Assembly (NCBI RefSeq): GCF_022271405.1
Contig: NZ_JAJNAL010000002.1
Span: 1-64,000, forward strand
DNA length: 64,000 nt
Origin: Rhodopseudomonas infernalis
GTDB lineage: Bacteria > Pseudomonadota > Alphaproteobacteria > Rhizobiales > Xanthobacteraceae
Direction: 5' to 3'
A model generated the notes under the pieces. It worked only from the letters and a program-made list of their open reading frames with translations, did no database searches and was not told the DNA's origin. Below are positions 42,661 through 51,429 of this stretch, in pieces. The position numbers were made by a program, and so were the translations under genes. Within the stretch, counting starts at the first letter, position 1. Each line of letters begins with the position of its first letter.

Positions 42661-44907
42661 ATGCGGCGTCTGAGCCGTGGAGCGCATCCGCTGCGCAGCC
42701 GTGCGGCGGCCGCCTGGGTGCGGTTGCGGCGGCTCGGGCGCAGCAAGTCGGTCAGGGCCGTCGCCGCGGCGTTGGCGACGCTGATGCTGCTGACCGCGCT
42801 CCGCGCCTACGATCCGCGCATCGTCAACGAAATCAAGGAGCGCGCCTTCGACGCCTATCAGCGGCTGTCGCCGCGGCCGGTGGCCGATCTGCCGGTGCGG
42901 ATCGTCGACATCGACGAGGCCTCGCTCGCGGCGTTCGGGCAGTGGCCGTGGCCGCGGACGCGGCTGGCGGCGCTGACCAGGCGGCTCGGCGAACTCGGCG
43001 CCGGCGTGGTGGCTTATGACATCATCTTCTCCGAGCCGGACCGCACGACGCCGGGCCGGCTCATCGGCGAACTCGGCACCGCCGATCTGCCCGACCGCGA
43101 TCTCACCATCGCGCTGCTCAAGAGCCTGCCGGATCACGATACGACCTTCGCACAGGCGATGCAGACGACGCCGACCGTGCTCGGTTTCGCGGCCAGCCGC
43201 GTCCCGAACACGTCGCGGCCGACGGTGAAGACCGGGCTGGCGGTGGTCGGTGTGACGCCGACGCAGGTTCTGCCGGCGTTCCGCGGTGCGGTGTCGAATC
43301 TGCCGCTGCTCGATCAGGCCGCCGCCGGCATCGGCGCCATCAACCTGTCGGCGCGCGACAGCGCCGGCGTGGTGCGGCGGCTGCCGATGCTGATGTCGGA
43401 CGGCACGCAGATCTACCCGAGCCTCGCCATCGAGGCGCTGCGCGTGGCGCAGAACCAGAAGGGCATCGTGGTGCGCGGCACCGGCGCCAGCGGCGACGCC
43501 GACACCGGCCGCGCCGCGCTGGTCGACATGCGGGTCGGCCAGTTCAAACTGCCGCTGACGCGCGACGGCGAAGTCTGGGTCTATTATCACCGCGAGCAGC
43601 CCAGCCGCACCATGTCGGTCAAGGATGTGCTCGATCCGGCGAAGGATGCCGAGATGCGCGAGCGGCTGGAAGGCACGATCGTGCTGGTCGGCACCTCGGC
43701 CTCCGGCCTGCTCGACGCCCGCGCCACGCCGCTCGGGCAGGTGATCCCGGGCGTGGCGATCCAGGCGCAACTGATCGAGCAGATCATCGCGCAGGATTTC
43801 ATCGAGCGGCCCGACTGGGCGGACGGCTTCGAGATCGTGCTGACGCTGCTGCTCGGCACGCTGGTGACGGCGCTGCTGCTGATCGCCGGCGCCCGGTTCT
43901 CGCTGATCGCCTGCGGCGTGGTGTTCCTCAACGCGATCGGCGGTTCTTGGATCGCATTTTCGCATTTCCGGCTGCTGATCGATCCGGTGTTTCCATCGCT
44001 GGCGACGCTGGCGACCTACGTGGCGGTCGAGCGCGTGCTGCACGTCGCCTCGGTGCGCGAAAAAACCTTCGTCCGCCAGGCGTTCGGGCAGTACCTCGCG
44101 CCGGCGCTGTTGGCCAAGCTCGAACAATCGACGGAGCCGATGCGGCTCGGCGGCGAGACCCGCGATGTCAGCGTCATGTTCATGGACGTGCGCGGCTTCA
44201 CGCCGATCTCCGAAACGCTGAGTGCGACCGAGCTGGTCGATTTCATCAACACGCTGCTGTCGCCGCTGTCGGACGCGATCCAGGATGAACTCGGCACCAT
44301 CGACAAATATATCGGCGACTCCATCATGGCGTTCTGGAACGCTCCCGTGGACGTCCCGGATCACGCCACGCGCGCCTGTCGGGCCGCGCTGAAGATGCGG
44401 GCGGTGGTCGAGCAGCTCAACGACGCCGACGCGTTCGGCTTCGCGGCGCGCGGGCTCACCGATCCGCTGGTGCGGATCGGTGTCGGCATCAACACCGGCT
44501 CCGCCTGCGTCGGCAATATGGGCTCGGCCAAGCGTTTCAACTACTCGGCGATGGGCGACGTGGTCAACGTCGCGGCGCGGATCGAAAGCGCCTCGAAGGA
44601 ATTCCGCAGCGACTTGCTCGTCTCCGAAGACGTCGCGCGCGCCGCGCCCGGCCTGGCGCTGCTCGAGGCCGGCGAGATCATGCTGAAGGGCAAGTCCAAG
44701 CCGACGCGGCTCTACGCGCTCGCCGGCGACGAGGCACTCGCCGGCACGTCGCGGTTCGCCGCCCTCAAGCAGACCCACACCGCGCTGCTCGCGGCGCTCA
44801 AGGCCGGCGATGCGGTCGGCGGTCGGTCCGCACTCGAGCGCTGTCGCGTCCATGCTGGGCCGGCGTTGATCGGGTTATACGATCATTTCTACAGACGTTT
44901 AGTATAA
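42661..44907 (+). CDS. Adenylate cyclase with CHASE2 sensor domain
   Basis: A 748-residue inner-membrane protein. After an N-terminal helix comes a large periplasmic CHASE2 domain (IVDIDEASLAAFGQWPWPRTRLA, VVAYDIIFSEPDRT, GVVRRLPMLM, IVLVGTSASGLLDARATPLG), then three helices (about 405-480) and a class III cyclase domain: VMFMDVRGFTPISE with a metal aspartate, KYIGDSIMAFWNAP with the substrate Lys and second Asp, GINTGSACVGNMGS and DVVNVAARIES with Asn/Arg for catalysis. It should make cAMP in response to a periplasmic cue, perhaps linked to the upstream FecR-domain protein. The final 13 bases before the next gene leave room for coupling. Confidence 0.92.
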   Translation: MRRLSRGAHPLRSRAAAAWVRLRRLGRSKSVRAVAAALATLMLLTALRAYDPRIVNEIKERAFDAYQRLSPRPVADLPVRIVDIDEASLAAFGQWPWPRTRLAALTRRLGELGAGVVAYDIIFSEPDRTTPGRLIGELGTADLPDRDLTIALLKSLPDHDTTFAQAMQTTPTVLGFAASRVPNTSRPTVKTGLAVVGVTPTQVLPAFRGAVSNLPLLDQAAAGIGAINLSARDSAGVVRRLPMLMSDGTQIYPSLAIEALRVAQNQKGIVVRGTGASGDADTGRAALVDMRVGQFKLPLTRDGEVWVYYHREQPSRTMSVKDVLDPAKDAEMRERLEGTIVLVGTSASGLLDARATPLGQVIPGVAIQAQLIEQIIAQDFIERPDWADGFEIVLTLLLGTLVTALLLIAGARFSLIACGVVFLNAIGGSWIAFSHFRLLIDPVFPSLATLATYVAVERVLHVASVREKTFVRQAFGQYLAPALLAKLEQSTEPMRLGGETRDVSVMFMDVRGFTPISETLSATELVDFINTLLSPLSDAIQDELGTIDKYIGDSIMAFWNAPVDVPDHATRACRAALKMRAVVEQLNDADAFGFAARGLTDPLVRIGVGINTGSACVGNMGSAKRFNYSAMGDVVNVAARIESASKEFRSDLLVSEDVARAAPGLALLEAGEIMLKGKSKPTRLYALAGDEALAGTSRFAALKQTHTALLAALKAGDAVGGRSALERCRVHAGPALIGLYDHFYRRLV

Positions 44908-44920
44908 GGAAGCATTTCAA

Positions 44921-45445
44921 GTGAAAATAGGCATTTCTCGAATCTTCCGAGGGCTGGCTCTCGGCTGTCTTGTCACGTTCTTCAATGCTTCTTGCGAGGC
45001 TTCGTCCCAGACATTATCACCAGACCAATTATCACATCTGCGCGAAATGATCCGTGGAGATATCAAGCCAAAGTTCGATGAGGATGCTCGGAAGCTGAGA
45101 TATCTGGCAATCCAAAATGACGTAAAGTCGAACGCGCTTCGCTTAGCAATTCAAGGTCTGCAGACTAATTACTACAATCTATCGTATATTATGTATTCTT
45201 GCTTCATTTCCAGCTTAGCGACAACAGTGGATGACATCGACCCTTGTCGTAAGAAAAAAATCGTTGCGATGGCGAAGACGTCGGGGTTGGCTGAGTATAG
45301 CGTCGCCCGTGAAAAATCCGGACGCTGTGAGATGGGGGCTCGAATCTTTGAGGCTGAAGTAGAGTTTCCGCCTTTTGAGTTCCTAGCATTTGATGGAAAT
45401 AGTCTTTTTGATTTCGACAAGCTGAACCGCTGTCTCTTAGAGTAG
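44921..45445 (+). CDS. AT-rich exported protein of unknown function
   Basis: A 174-residue protein with a signal-peptide-like start (IFRGLALGCLVTFFNASC) and then a helical, cysteine-containing mature part (LSPDQLSHLREMIRGDI; MYSCFISSLATTVDDIDPCRKKKIV; SGRCEMGARIFEAEVEF). A cysteine near the cleavage zone could make it a lipoprotein, but no clear lipobox is seen. I do not recognise a family. GTG start 13 bases after the cyclase gene. Its base composition is clearly AT-richer than both neighbours, which points to acquisition. Confidence 0.65.
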   Translation: MKIGISRIFRGLALGCLVTFFNASCEASSQTLSPDQLSHLREMIRGDIKPKFDEDARKLRYLAIQNDVKSNALRLAIQGLQTNYYNLSYIMYSCFISSLATTVDDIDPCRKKKIVAMAKTSGLAEYSVAREKSGRCEMGARIFEAEVEFPPFEFLAFDGNSLFDFDKLNRCLLE

Positions 45446-45457
45446 GTTATCCATATA

Positions 45458-46921
45458 TTAGGAGCCAATCTTGGCTCGTAAACAAATGCTTCTTTGAGGA
45501 TCGGCGGCGTCGGTTTCTCGATGTCCGTCCGAGTTATCCGCGCGCGGCAGTGTGAAGCTGAAGACGGTGCCGCCTTCGGCTGGAGTCGATGCGGTGATCG
45601 AGCCGCCGTGGGCCTGGACGATGGTCTGCGAGATCGACAGGCCGATGCCCATCCCGTCGGCCTTGGTGGTGGCGAAAGGCTGGAACATCCGGTCGTTGAT
45701 CTGAGCGTCGAGGCCGGGACCGGTGTCGGAGACCACGATCTCGACCATGCCGCTCGCGGCCGGACGGCTGGAGATGCGCAGCCGGCGCTCCGGTTCGTCA
45801 CGCATCGCCTCGAAGGCGTTTCGGATCAGGTTGAGAAACACCTGCTGCACCTGGACCTTGTCGACCAGCACACGATCGGCCGTCGGATCGAGCGCCAGCG
45901 AGACGTCGACCGGACGGTCGCGCGTCACGACCGAGGCGAGCGACAATGCGTCCTCAGCGATGGCCCGCAGGCTTTCGATGCTCTTGTCGGTCTCGCCGCG
46001 GCCGACGAAGTCGCGCAGCCGCTGGATCACCGCGCCGGCGCGCAGCGTCTGCTGCGCCGCCTTGTCGAGCGCCGCGCCGATCTTGGCCTTGTCGGGATGG
46101 CTGCTGGCCTCGATCAGCCGACGCGAGCCCTGCACGTAGTTGGTGATGGCCCCGAGCGGCTGGTTGAGTTCGTGCGCCAGCGCGCTGGACATTTCGCCCA
46201 TGGTGCTGAGCCGCGCCACCCTCATCAACTCGGCCTGCAGGCTTTGCAGCCGCTGGTCGGCCTCCTGCTGACGCGCGGCGGCGCGCTGGTGCTCCAGCAG
46301 AAACGCTGCGATCGCCGCGCTGGCGACGGCGAGGATCAGCAGGCAGGCGGTGATCAACGCGGCTGCGAGACTTTCGCTGTCGTGCTTGAGCATCCGCTCG
46401 GTCAGCAGCGCCTGTTCGACGCGGGTGAATGCCGTGAGACTCGCTTCGACACGCTCGGTCAGCCGGTCGGTGCGGGCCTGTTCGAGAATGTCGAGCGCCT
46501 CACGCATCCGCTCCGGGCCGAGTTCGACGACACGGCCGAGTTGAGCGGTGCGCATATCGACATACAGCCGCAATTCGTCGACGCGCGCGACATGGGCGGA
46601 ATTGTCGCCGACCAGCGCCCGCAGACTGTCGAGCCGCGACCCCAGCGAGTCGTGGGCGTGGCGATAACCGTCGCTGTAGCTGTCGATGCCGGTCAGGAGG
46701 TAGCCGCGCTCGTTGGTTTCCGCTTCGAGCACGGCACGCTGGATACCGGAGAGCGACAGCAGCACGTCGTTGGTGTGCTGCACCCAGGAGAAGCTGTCCC
46801 GCAGCCGCATCAGATTCAGGAACAGCGCGCCCGCGATCACGATGAACAGCAGCAGGGTCGCGCCGAGCAGGAGCGGCGCGTGGGTGGCAGTTGCAAGTGG
46901 TTTGCGGGTCATTGGCATCAT
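45458..46921 (-). CDS. Sensor histidine kinase with CHASE3 domain
   Basis: A 487-residue membrane kinase: first helix LLLGATLLLFIVIAGALFL, a periplasmic helical CHASE3 domain (about 35-175, with ETNERGYLLTGIDSY), second helix ALITACLLILAVASAAIAAFLL, then a FixL/DctB-type transmitter with H-box MSSALAHELNQPLGAITNY, N-box NLIRNAFEAM, G1 VSDTGPGLD and G2 GMGIGLSISQTIV. No response regulator lies next to it, so the partner is elsewhere. Its stop is 12 bases from that of the AT-rich gene. Confidence 0.93.
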   Translation of the reverse strand: MMPMTRKPLATATHAPLLLGATLLLFIVIAGALFLNLMRLRDSFSWVQHTNDVLLSLSGIQRAVLEAETNERGYLLTGIDSYSDGYRHAHDSLGSRLDSLRALVGDNSAHVARVDELRLYVDMRTAQLGRVVELGPERMREALDILEQARTDRLTERVEASLTAFTRVEQALLTERMLKHDSESLAAALITACLLILAVASAAIAAFLLEHQRAAARQQEADQRLQSLQAELMRVARLSTMGEMSSALAHELNQPLGAITNYVQGSRRLIEASSHPDKAKIGAALDKAAQQTLRAGAVIQRLRDFVGRGETDKSIESLRAIAEDALSLASVVTRDRPVDVSLALDPTADRVLVDKVQVQQVFLNLIRNAFEAMRDEPERRLRISSRPAASGMVEIVVSDTGPGLDAQINDRMFQPFATTKADGMGIGLSISQTIVQAHGGSITASTPAEGGTVFSFTLPRADNSDGHRETDAADPQRSICLRAKIGS

Positions 46922-47442
46922 CGGAACAGTGCCCGACTACCCTAGGTCGCGCACTGACAAAGCTCAATGTGCGGGACCTGTTGCGGCGGAGACCCACGCC
47001 GCCGAAGCCGCTCGGCGGTTTGCTCAAGTCGCGGAGACTCCACCGGAGCGCGCGCCAGCGACATCAACGACTTGCTCGACGGTATCGGTAACGGAGTGGG
47101 GAGCCTGCAGGCCGCCGACGGCAACTCGTCGATGTTTCCCGCAACCAGCACAGATTCACGACCACAACCGGCGCCGACTGGCTGACGGCGAACGATCTTG
47201 CCCTCGTCGTCGAGGAGGTGCCGTTCTCGAACGGCGTGGCGACGCCCTGCGCTTTCGCGGCAGATCGCGTGACGCATCCACGCCAGAATAGGATTCTCAA
47301 GTCGTGTCGAGTTCATTGCGAAGGCACGGCGCTGAATAAAACAGCAACGATCGAGGTCATCAGCTGACTTCGTTTCCGCGCCGCGCACGCATGTCTCCTA
47401 TGCTTTGACTTGGCGCTGGCCTGTCTGGACAATCCGTAAGGT
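46922..47442. other. Intergenic region without a recognisable gene
   Basis: About 520 bases between the divergent kinase gene and fumarate-reductase-like gene. Frames on both strands have no recognisable motif. A short inverted element TGTC-TG-GACA lies at 47422-47431. Confidence 0.5.
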
Positions 47443-47459
47443 CGTACCGCGGCGGTACG
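47443..47459. promoter_or_regulatory. Perfect 8-1-8 palindrome upstream of flavoprotein gene
   Basis: CGTACCGC-G-GCGGTACG is a perfect 17-base palindrome about 40 bases before the start of the fumarate-reductase-like gene. Its place suggests an operator. No cognate regulator is encoded next to it. Confidence 0.5.
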
Positions 47460-47500
47460 GCTGAAGGCGTCTGCGCGGCGCCGGGGAGGTGATGGCGGCG

Positions 47501-49231
47501 ATGGTGAGTTCGGGTGGGGCACGCGACACGAGTCAGGAAGCGAGCCATCTCGCAACCGACGTTCTGATCATCGGAGCCGGCGGTGCCGGCATGTATGCGG
47601 CGCTGGAGGCTGCGCGCGAGGGCGCGTCCGTGCTGCTGGCGGACCGCAGCCTGATCGGTCGCGGTGGCGCTACGGTGATGGCGCAGATGACCGTCGCGGC
47701 GGCGCTCGGCGAACAGACGCCGGATCATTGGGAGCATCATCTGGCCGACACGCTGACGGCCGGCCGCGGACTTTGCAATCCAAGCCTCGCGGCGCTGCTG
47801 TGCGAGGACGGGCCACATCGTTTGCGCGAGATGGACGTCTGGAAGGTCGGCTGGGCGCGCGAGGACGGTCATATCAAGCAGGCTCAGGCGCCGGGCCACG
47901 ATCGTCCGCGCTGCGCCTATGTGGATTTTCTCTCCACCGGTCCCGCCGTGTCGCGAACGTTGCGGACGCAGCTCAACGGCGCCAGCGGCATCCGGCGGGT
48001 CGGCGATCTGGCGATCATCGATATCGCCGTGCACGATGGCGTGGCCTGCGGCGCGACAGCGCTGCATCTCACCACCGGTGAGATCGTGACGATCGCCGCC
48101 AAAGCGGTGGTGATCGCGACCGGCGGGCTGACACGGCTGTATCGTCGTAACAGTGCGTCGTCCAACATGGGGGGAGACGGCTACGCGCTGGCGCTGCGCG
48201 CCGGTGCCGAGCTGATCGACATGGAGTTCGTGCAGTTCTTTCCGATCGGGCATCTGGCGCCGCGGCTGGTCGGCATGGACCCGATCATGTGGGATCCATT
48301 CCGCTACAAGCTCGGCGGCAAGCTGCTGAATGCGCAGATGCGCGAATTTGAGCAAGACTACGCGACCCGGGACACGCGCAGCGACGGCCGCTACGTGCTC
48401 ACCCGGGATCTCGCCACCTACGCGATCACCAAGGAAGTCGAAGCCGGACGCGGCAGTCCGGCCGGTGGTGCGTATCTTAGTTTCCAGCACGTTCCCGAGG
48501 CCGACATTCGTCGCGCTTTCGGTCCGGTGGTCGATCGGCTCGCCGCCAACGGCATCGATCTCGCGCGTGCGCCGGTCGAGGTCGCGCCGATCGCGCACTA
48601 TCACATGGGCGGCGTTCGCGTCGACACCGAGCTCGCAACCGGCGTGCCTGGCCTCTATGCCTGCGGCGAGGCGGTCGGCGGCGCCAACGGTGCCAATCGG
48701 CTGTCGGGCAACGCGATTACCGAAGCCTTCGTGTTCGGTGCGCGGGCCGGCCGCAATGCGGCGCGGCGAGCCGCGAAAATGTCGCTGGCGTGGTCGCCCG
48801 AGGCCGCGCGGCCGTCGATGGAATTACTAGGCGGCGCAGGGTCGGAGCCGCGGGCCAACCCCGCGGCGCTGATCGCGCAGTTGCAGGCGCTGATGGCGGA
48901 CCTCGTCGGCCCGTTCCGGACCGAGGACAAGCTTCGCCGAGCGATCGCCGGGCTCGACGCGCTGAAGCAGGAAGTCGGCGCAGGCCCATTTGCGGCTCCG
49001 CGCGGCTATGACGCCGAACTGGTCGACTGGCTCGATTTGCGCAACATGGTGATGGTCGCCCAATCGGTTGCGCTGCCCGCGTTGGCGAGGACCGAAAGCC
49101 GCGGTGCGCATCAGCGCGAGGATCACCCGGGCCTCGACGAGGCGTGGACCATCAATCAGACGATCACCTTGTCGGGCGGCGAACTGAGCCTGACCCGCAG
49201 CGCGCCGCCGAGCGGAAAGGTCGCGGCATGA
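47501..49231 (+). CDS. FrdA/SdhA-like FAD flavoprotein
   Basis: A 576-residue flavoprotein of the succinate dehydrogenase/fumarate reductase family: FAD-binding DVLIIGAGGAGMYAALEA, the RGGATVMAQ region (family sequence commonly SH(T/S)..A at the FAD-histidine; here it is not obvious), HHLADTLTAGRGLC, VIATGGLTRLY, and PVEVAPIAHYHMGGVRVD then GLYACGEAVGGANGANRLSGNAI. GGAGG suits ATG 47501; ATG 47492 is possible. The stop overlaps the next gene, a short 2Fe-2S protein (ATGA), so they form a complex or relay. Substrate unknown; the adjacent carrier gene hints at a carboxylate. Confidence 0.85.
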   Translation: MVSSGGARDTSQEASHLATDVLIIGAGGAGMYAALEAAREGASVLLADRSLIGRGGATVMAQMTVAAALGEQTPDHWEHHLADTLTAGRGLCNPSLAALLCEDGPHRLREMDVWKVGWAREDGHIKQAQAPGHDRPRCAYVDFLSTGPAVSRTLRTQLNGASGIRRVGDLAIIDIAVHDGVACGATALHLTTGEIVTIAAKAVVIATGGLTRLYRRNSASSNMGGDGYALALRAGAELIDMEFVQFFPIGHLAPRLVGMDPIMWDPFRYKLGGKLLNAQMREFEQDYATRDTRSDGRYVLTRDLATYAITKEVEAGRGSPAGGAYLSFQHVPEADIRRAFGPVVDRLAANGIDLARAPVEVAPIAHYHMGGVRVDTELATGVPGLYACGEAVGGANGANRLSGNAITEAFVFGARAGRNAARRAAKMSLAWSPEAARPSMELLGGAGSEPRANPAALIAQLQALMADLVGPFRTEDKLRRAIAGLDALKQEVGAGPFAAPRGYDAELVDWLDLRNMVMVAQSVALPALARTESRGAHQREDHPGLDEAWTINQTITLSGGELSLTRSAPPSGKVAA

Positions 49232-49566
49232 AAGCGACGCTGCAAATTCAACGCGGCGGCCCCGGCGAAGCGCCGCGGGTCGAAAGCTTCGACGTATCGT
49301 TCGAGGCGGGCCAGTCGGTGCTGGACGGATTGCGCGCGCTGCGCCTCACCGCCGATGCGACGCTGTCGTTCCGCTACTCGTGTATCAATGCCAACGCCTG
49401 CAAAGAATGCATGATGCTGATCGACGGCGACGTCGACTACGCCTGCACGGTCCGCCTCAAGGAGGGCGTGACCGCGCTGGCGCCGTTGCCGAAGAAGACA
49501 CTGGTGCGCGACCTCGTCACCGAGATCGCGCCGCCCGACGAGCGGCTATACGGGCGATCCGGATAG
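49228..49566 (+). CDS. Short 2Fe-2S protein (FrdB/SdhB N-terminal domain only)
   Basis: A 112-residue protein covering only the plant-type ferredoxin domain of FrdB. FEAGQSVLDGLRAL and YSCINANACKECMMLIDGDVDYACTV supply four cysteines, but the spacing C-x5-C-x2-C has one more residue than the C-x4-C-x2-C of fumarate reductases. The C-terminal domain that holds the 4Fe-4S and 3Fe-4S clusters is absent, and no membrane anchor is encoded. The start overlaps the flavoprotein stop, so the two are coupled. It probably takes electrons to or from the flavin. Confidence 0.8.
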   Translation: MKATLQIQRGGPGEAPRVESFDVSFEAGQSVLDGLRALRLTADATLSFRYSCINANACKECMMLIDGDVDYACTVRLKEGVTALAPLPKKTLVRDLVTEIAPPDERLYGRSG

Positions 49567-49575
49567 TCGGGTCGC

Positions 49576-50781
49576 TCAAGCCATCGCCATCTCGGCCTGC
49601 CGGGGCGGAAATGGCCGGAACGCGGCGAGGATCAGCATCGCGGTGATGCCCATGCCGCAGGCGGCAAGATACATCGGCGCGTAGCTGCCGAACTGATCGT
49701 AGATCATGCCGCCGACCAGTGGGCCGGTCGACATGCCGAGACTGCCGGCCATGCCGATGCCGCCCATGATGGTGCCCATCATCCGCAGCGGGAAGTTCTC
49801 GCGGATAATCACGGCGTAGAGCGGCATCGTGCCGGCGTAGATGAAGCCGACCACCACGGCCACCGTGTAGAAGCCGCCGAGCCCGCTGACGAACGCGTAG
49901 GACATCACGCCGAACGCCTGCGCCAGCAGGCCGAGCACCAGCACGCGTTGCGCGCCGAAGCGATCGCCGGCGACGCCGAAGCCGATCCGGCCGAACATGC
50001 CCGACAGTCCCTCGACGCTGTAGATCGACACCGCGGCGATCATCGGGATGCCGCAGGTGACCGCGTAGCTGACGGTGTGGAAGATCGGGCCGGAATGCGT
50101 TGCGCAGCAGAAGAAGTTCGCCAGCAGCAGCGTAGCGAATTGCGGCGAGCGCACCGCCGTCGCCAAGGTCATCTCGGCTTGCGGCGTATCGGCGCCGAGC
50201 GCGGAGCCGCCGTCCAGCGCCGGCGGGCGACGCACCAGCAGCGCGGCGGGGATCATCAGCGTTGCGGCGATCGCCGCAACGATCAGCATCGCGCCGCGCC
50301 AGTCGGTGACGGTCAGCAGCCAGGCGGCGAGCGGCGCCATGGTCAGCGGCGCCATCCCCATGCCGGCCGAGACCAGCGACACGGCGAGGCCGCGCTGGGT
50401 ATCGAACCAACCGGTGACGCAGGCCATCATCGGGGCGAACACCGCGGCCGTTGCGGCGCCGACCAGCATCCCGAACAGCAACTGGAATTCGATCAGTGAG
50501 CTGGCGCGGCTGGCCAGCGCGAGGCTCGCCGCCAGCACTGCGGAGCCCGCGAGCACGACCGGGCGCGGTCCGAACCGGTCGGAGAGATTGCCCCAGGCCA
50601 TGCTGGCCGCCGCCATCGCCAGAAAGCCGATCGTCATCGCGGTCGAGATGCCGGTGACCGACCAGCCGGTGTCGGCCGCCATCGGCTGCAGGAAGACGGG
50701 GAGGGAAAACATCGCCCCGACCGCGACGCAGCCGAGCAGGCCGCCGGCGGCGACGATCACCCAACGATAGGGATGGTTCAT
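49576..50781 (-). CDS. MFS transporter
   Basis: A 401-residue protein with about twelve helices. RWVIVAAGGLLGCVAVGAMFSLPVFLQP at the start, the loop 2-3 motif GNLSDRFGPRPVV (family GxLaDrfGrR) and its second-half relative GRIGFGVAGDRFGAQRVL identify the major facilitator superfamily; the pattern resembles the oxalate/formate or monocarboxylate group. Its stop lies 9 bases from that of the 2Fe-2S gene. Substrate cannot be read from sequence. Confidence 0.9.
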   Translation of the reverse strand: MNHPYRWVIVAAGGLLGCVAVGAMFSLPVFLQPMAADTGWSVTGISTAMTIGFLAMAAASMAWGNLSDRFGPRPVVLAGSAVLAASLALASRASSLIEFQLLFGMLVGAATAAVFAPMMACVTGWFDTQRGLAVSLVSAGMGMAPLTMAPLAAWLLTVTDWRGAMLIVAAIAATLMIPAALLVRRPPALDGGSALGADTPQAEMTLATAVRSPQFATLLLANFFCCATHSGPIFHTVSYAVTCGIPMIAAVSIYSVEGLSGMFGRIGFGVAGDRFGAQRVLVLGLLAQAFGVMSYAFVSGLGGFYTVAVVVGFIYAGTMPLYAVIIRENFPLRMMGTIMGGIGMAGSLGMSTGPLVGGMIYDQFGSYAPMYLAACGMGITAMLILAAFRPFPPRQAEMAMA

Positions 50782-50838
50782 GTGTCGTCTCCGATAGGCT
50801 CGGCGATTGGTCGAAGCAGTGCGACCGTCGTCGTCGCC

Positions 50839-51264
50839 TCAGGCGGCGGGCTGGGTGTTGATCATCCACGGGATGCCGAAGCGGTCGATCAGCGAGCCGA
50901 AACCCGGCGACCAGAACGTCGGAGCGAACGGCATCATCACCCGGCCGCCTTCGGACAGCCGTTCGTGCCAGCGTTGGGCTTCGGCCTGATCGGTGGTGTG
51001 CAACGTGACGTCGAAGCCGTTCTTCGGCTGGGCGATGTTCGGAGCCCAGCCGACGTCCATGTCGGCGCCCATCAGCGACTGATCCCCCACCTCGAGCCAG
51101 CAATGCATCAGCCAGGTCTTATATTTCGGATCGGTGATCGGCATGTCCGGCGGCGCGTCGCTGTATGGCATCGCGGCGGTGATCTTGCCGCCAAGCACCT
51201 CGGCGTAGAATTCGAAGGCTTCCCGGCATTGACCCTGAAAGCTGAGGCTGGTGACGATCTTCAT
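50839..51264 (-). CDS. VOC family protein (PhnB-like)
   Basis: A 141-residue glyoxalase-fold protein with the paired beta-alpha-beta modules of the PhnB group: VTSLSFQGQCREAFEFYAEVLGG, then FDVTLHTTDQAEAQRWHERLSEGG, and FWSPGFGSLIDRFGIPWMINT at the end. These proteins form metal-containing or metal-less dimers and their substrates are mostly unknown. ATG 51264 is preceded by GGGAGACACC. The MFS gene lies downstream in the same direction. Confidence 0.88.
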   Translation of the reverse strand: MKIVTSLSFQGQCREAFEFYAEVLGGKITAAMPYSDAPPDMPITDPKYKTWLMHCWLEVGDQSLMGADMDVGWAPNIAQPKNGFDVTLHTTDQAEAQRWHERLSEGGRVMMPFAPTFWSPGFGSLIDRFGIPWMINTQPAA

Positions 51265-51429
51265 ATGGTGTCTCCCTTGATCCGCCAGACGAGGACGGAC
51301 TCGCTGCACATGCCTGCGCGAGTTCCTTCAAGACGGATCAGCGTAACGAGACCCGACACGGCTGCTCGATTTTTTTGGTCGTTTTTTCCGGGGGCGCCCT
51401 GGTCGGCACCGCCTTGCGCCGTCCCGGCG

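Noticed and set aside
46942-47388. 148-codon minus-strand frame upstream of the histidine kinase
   Set aside because: No recognisable motif and no consistent codon pattern; treated as chance.
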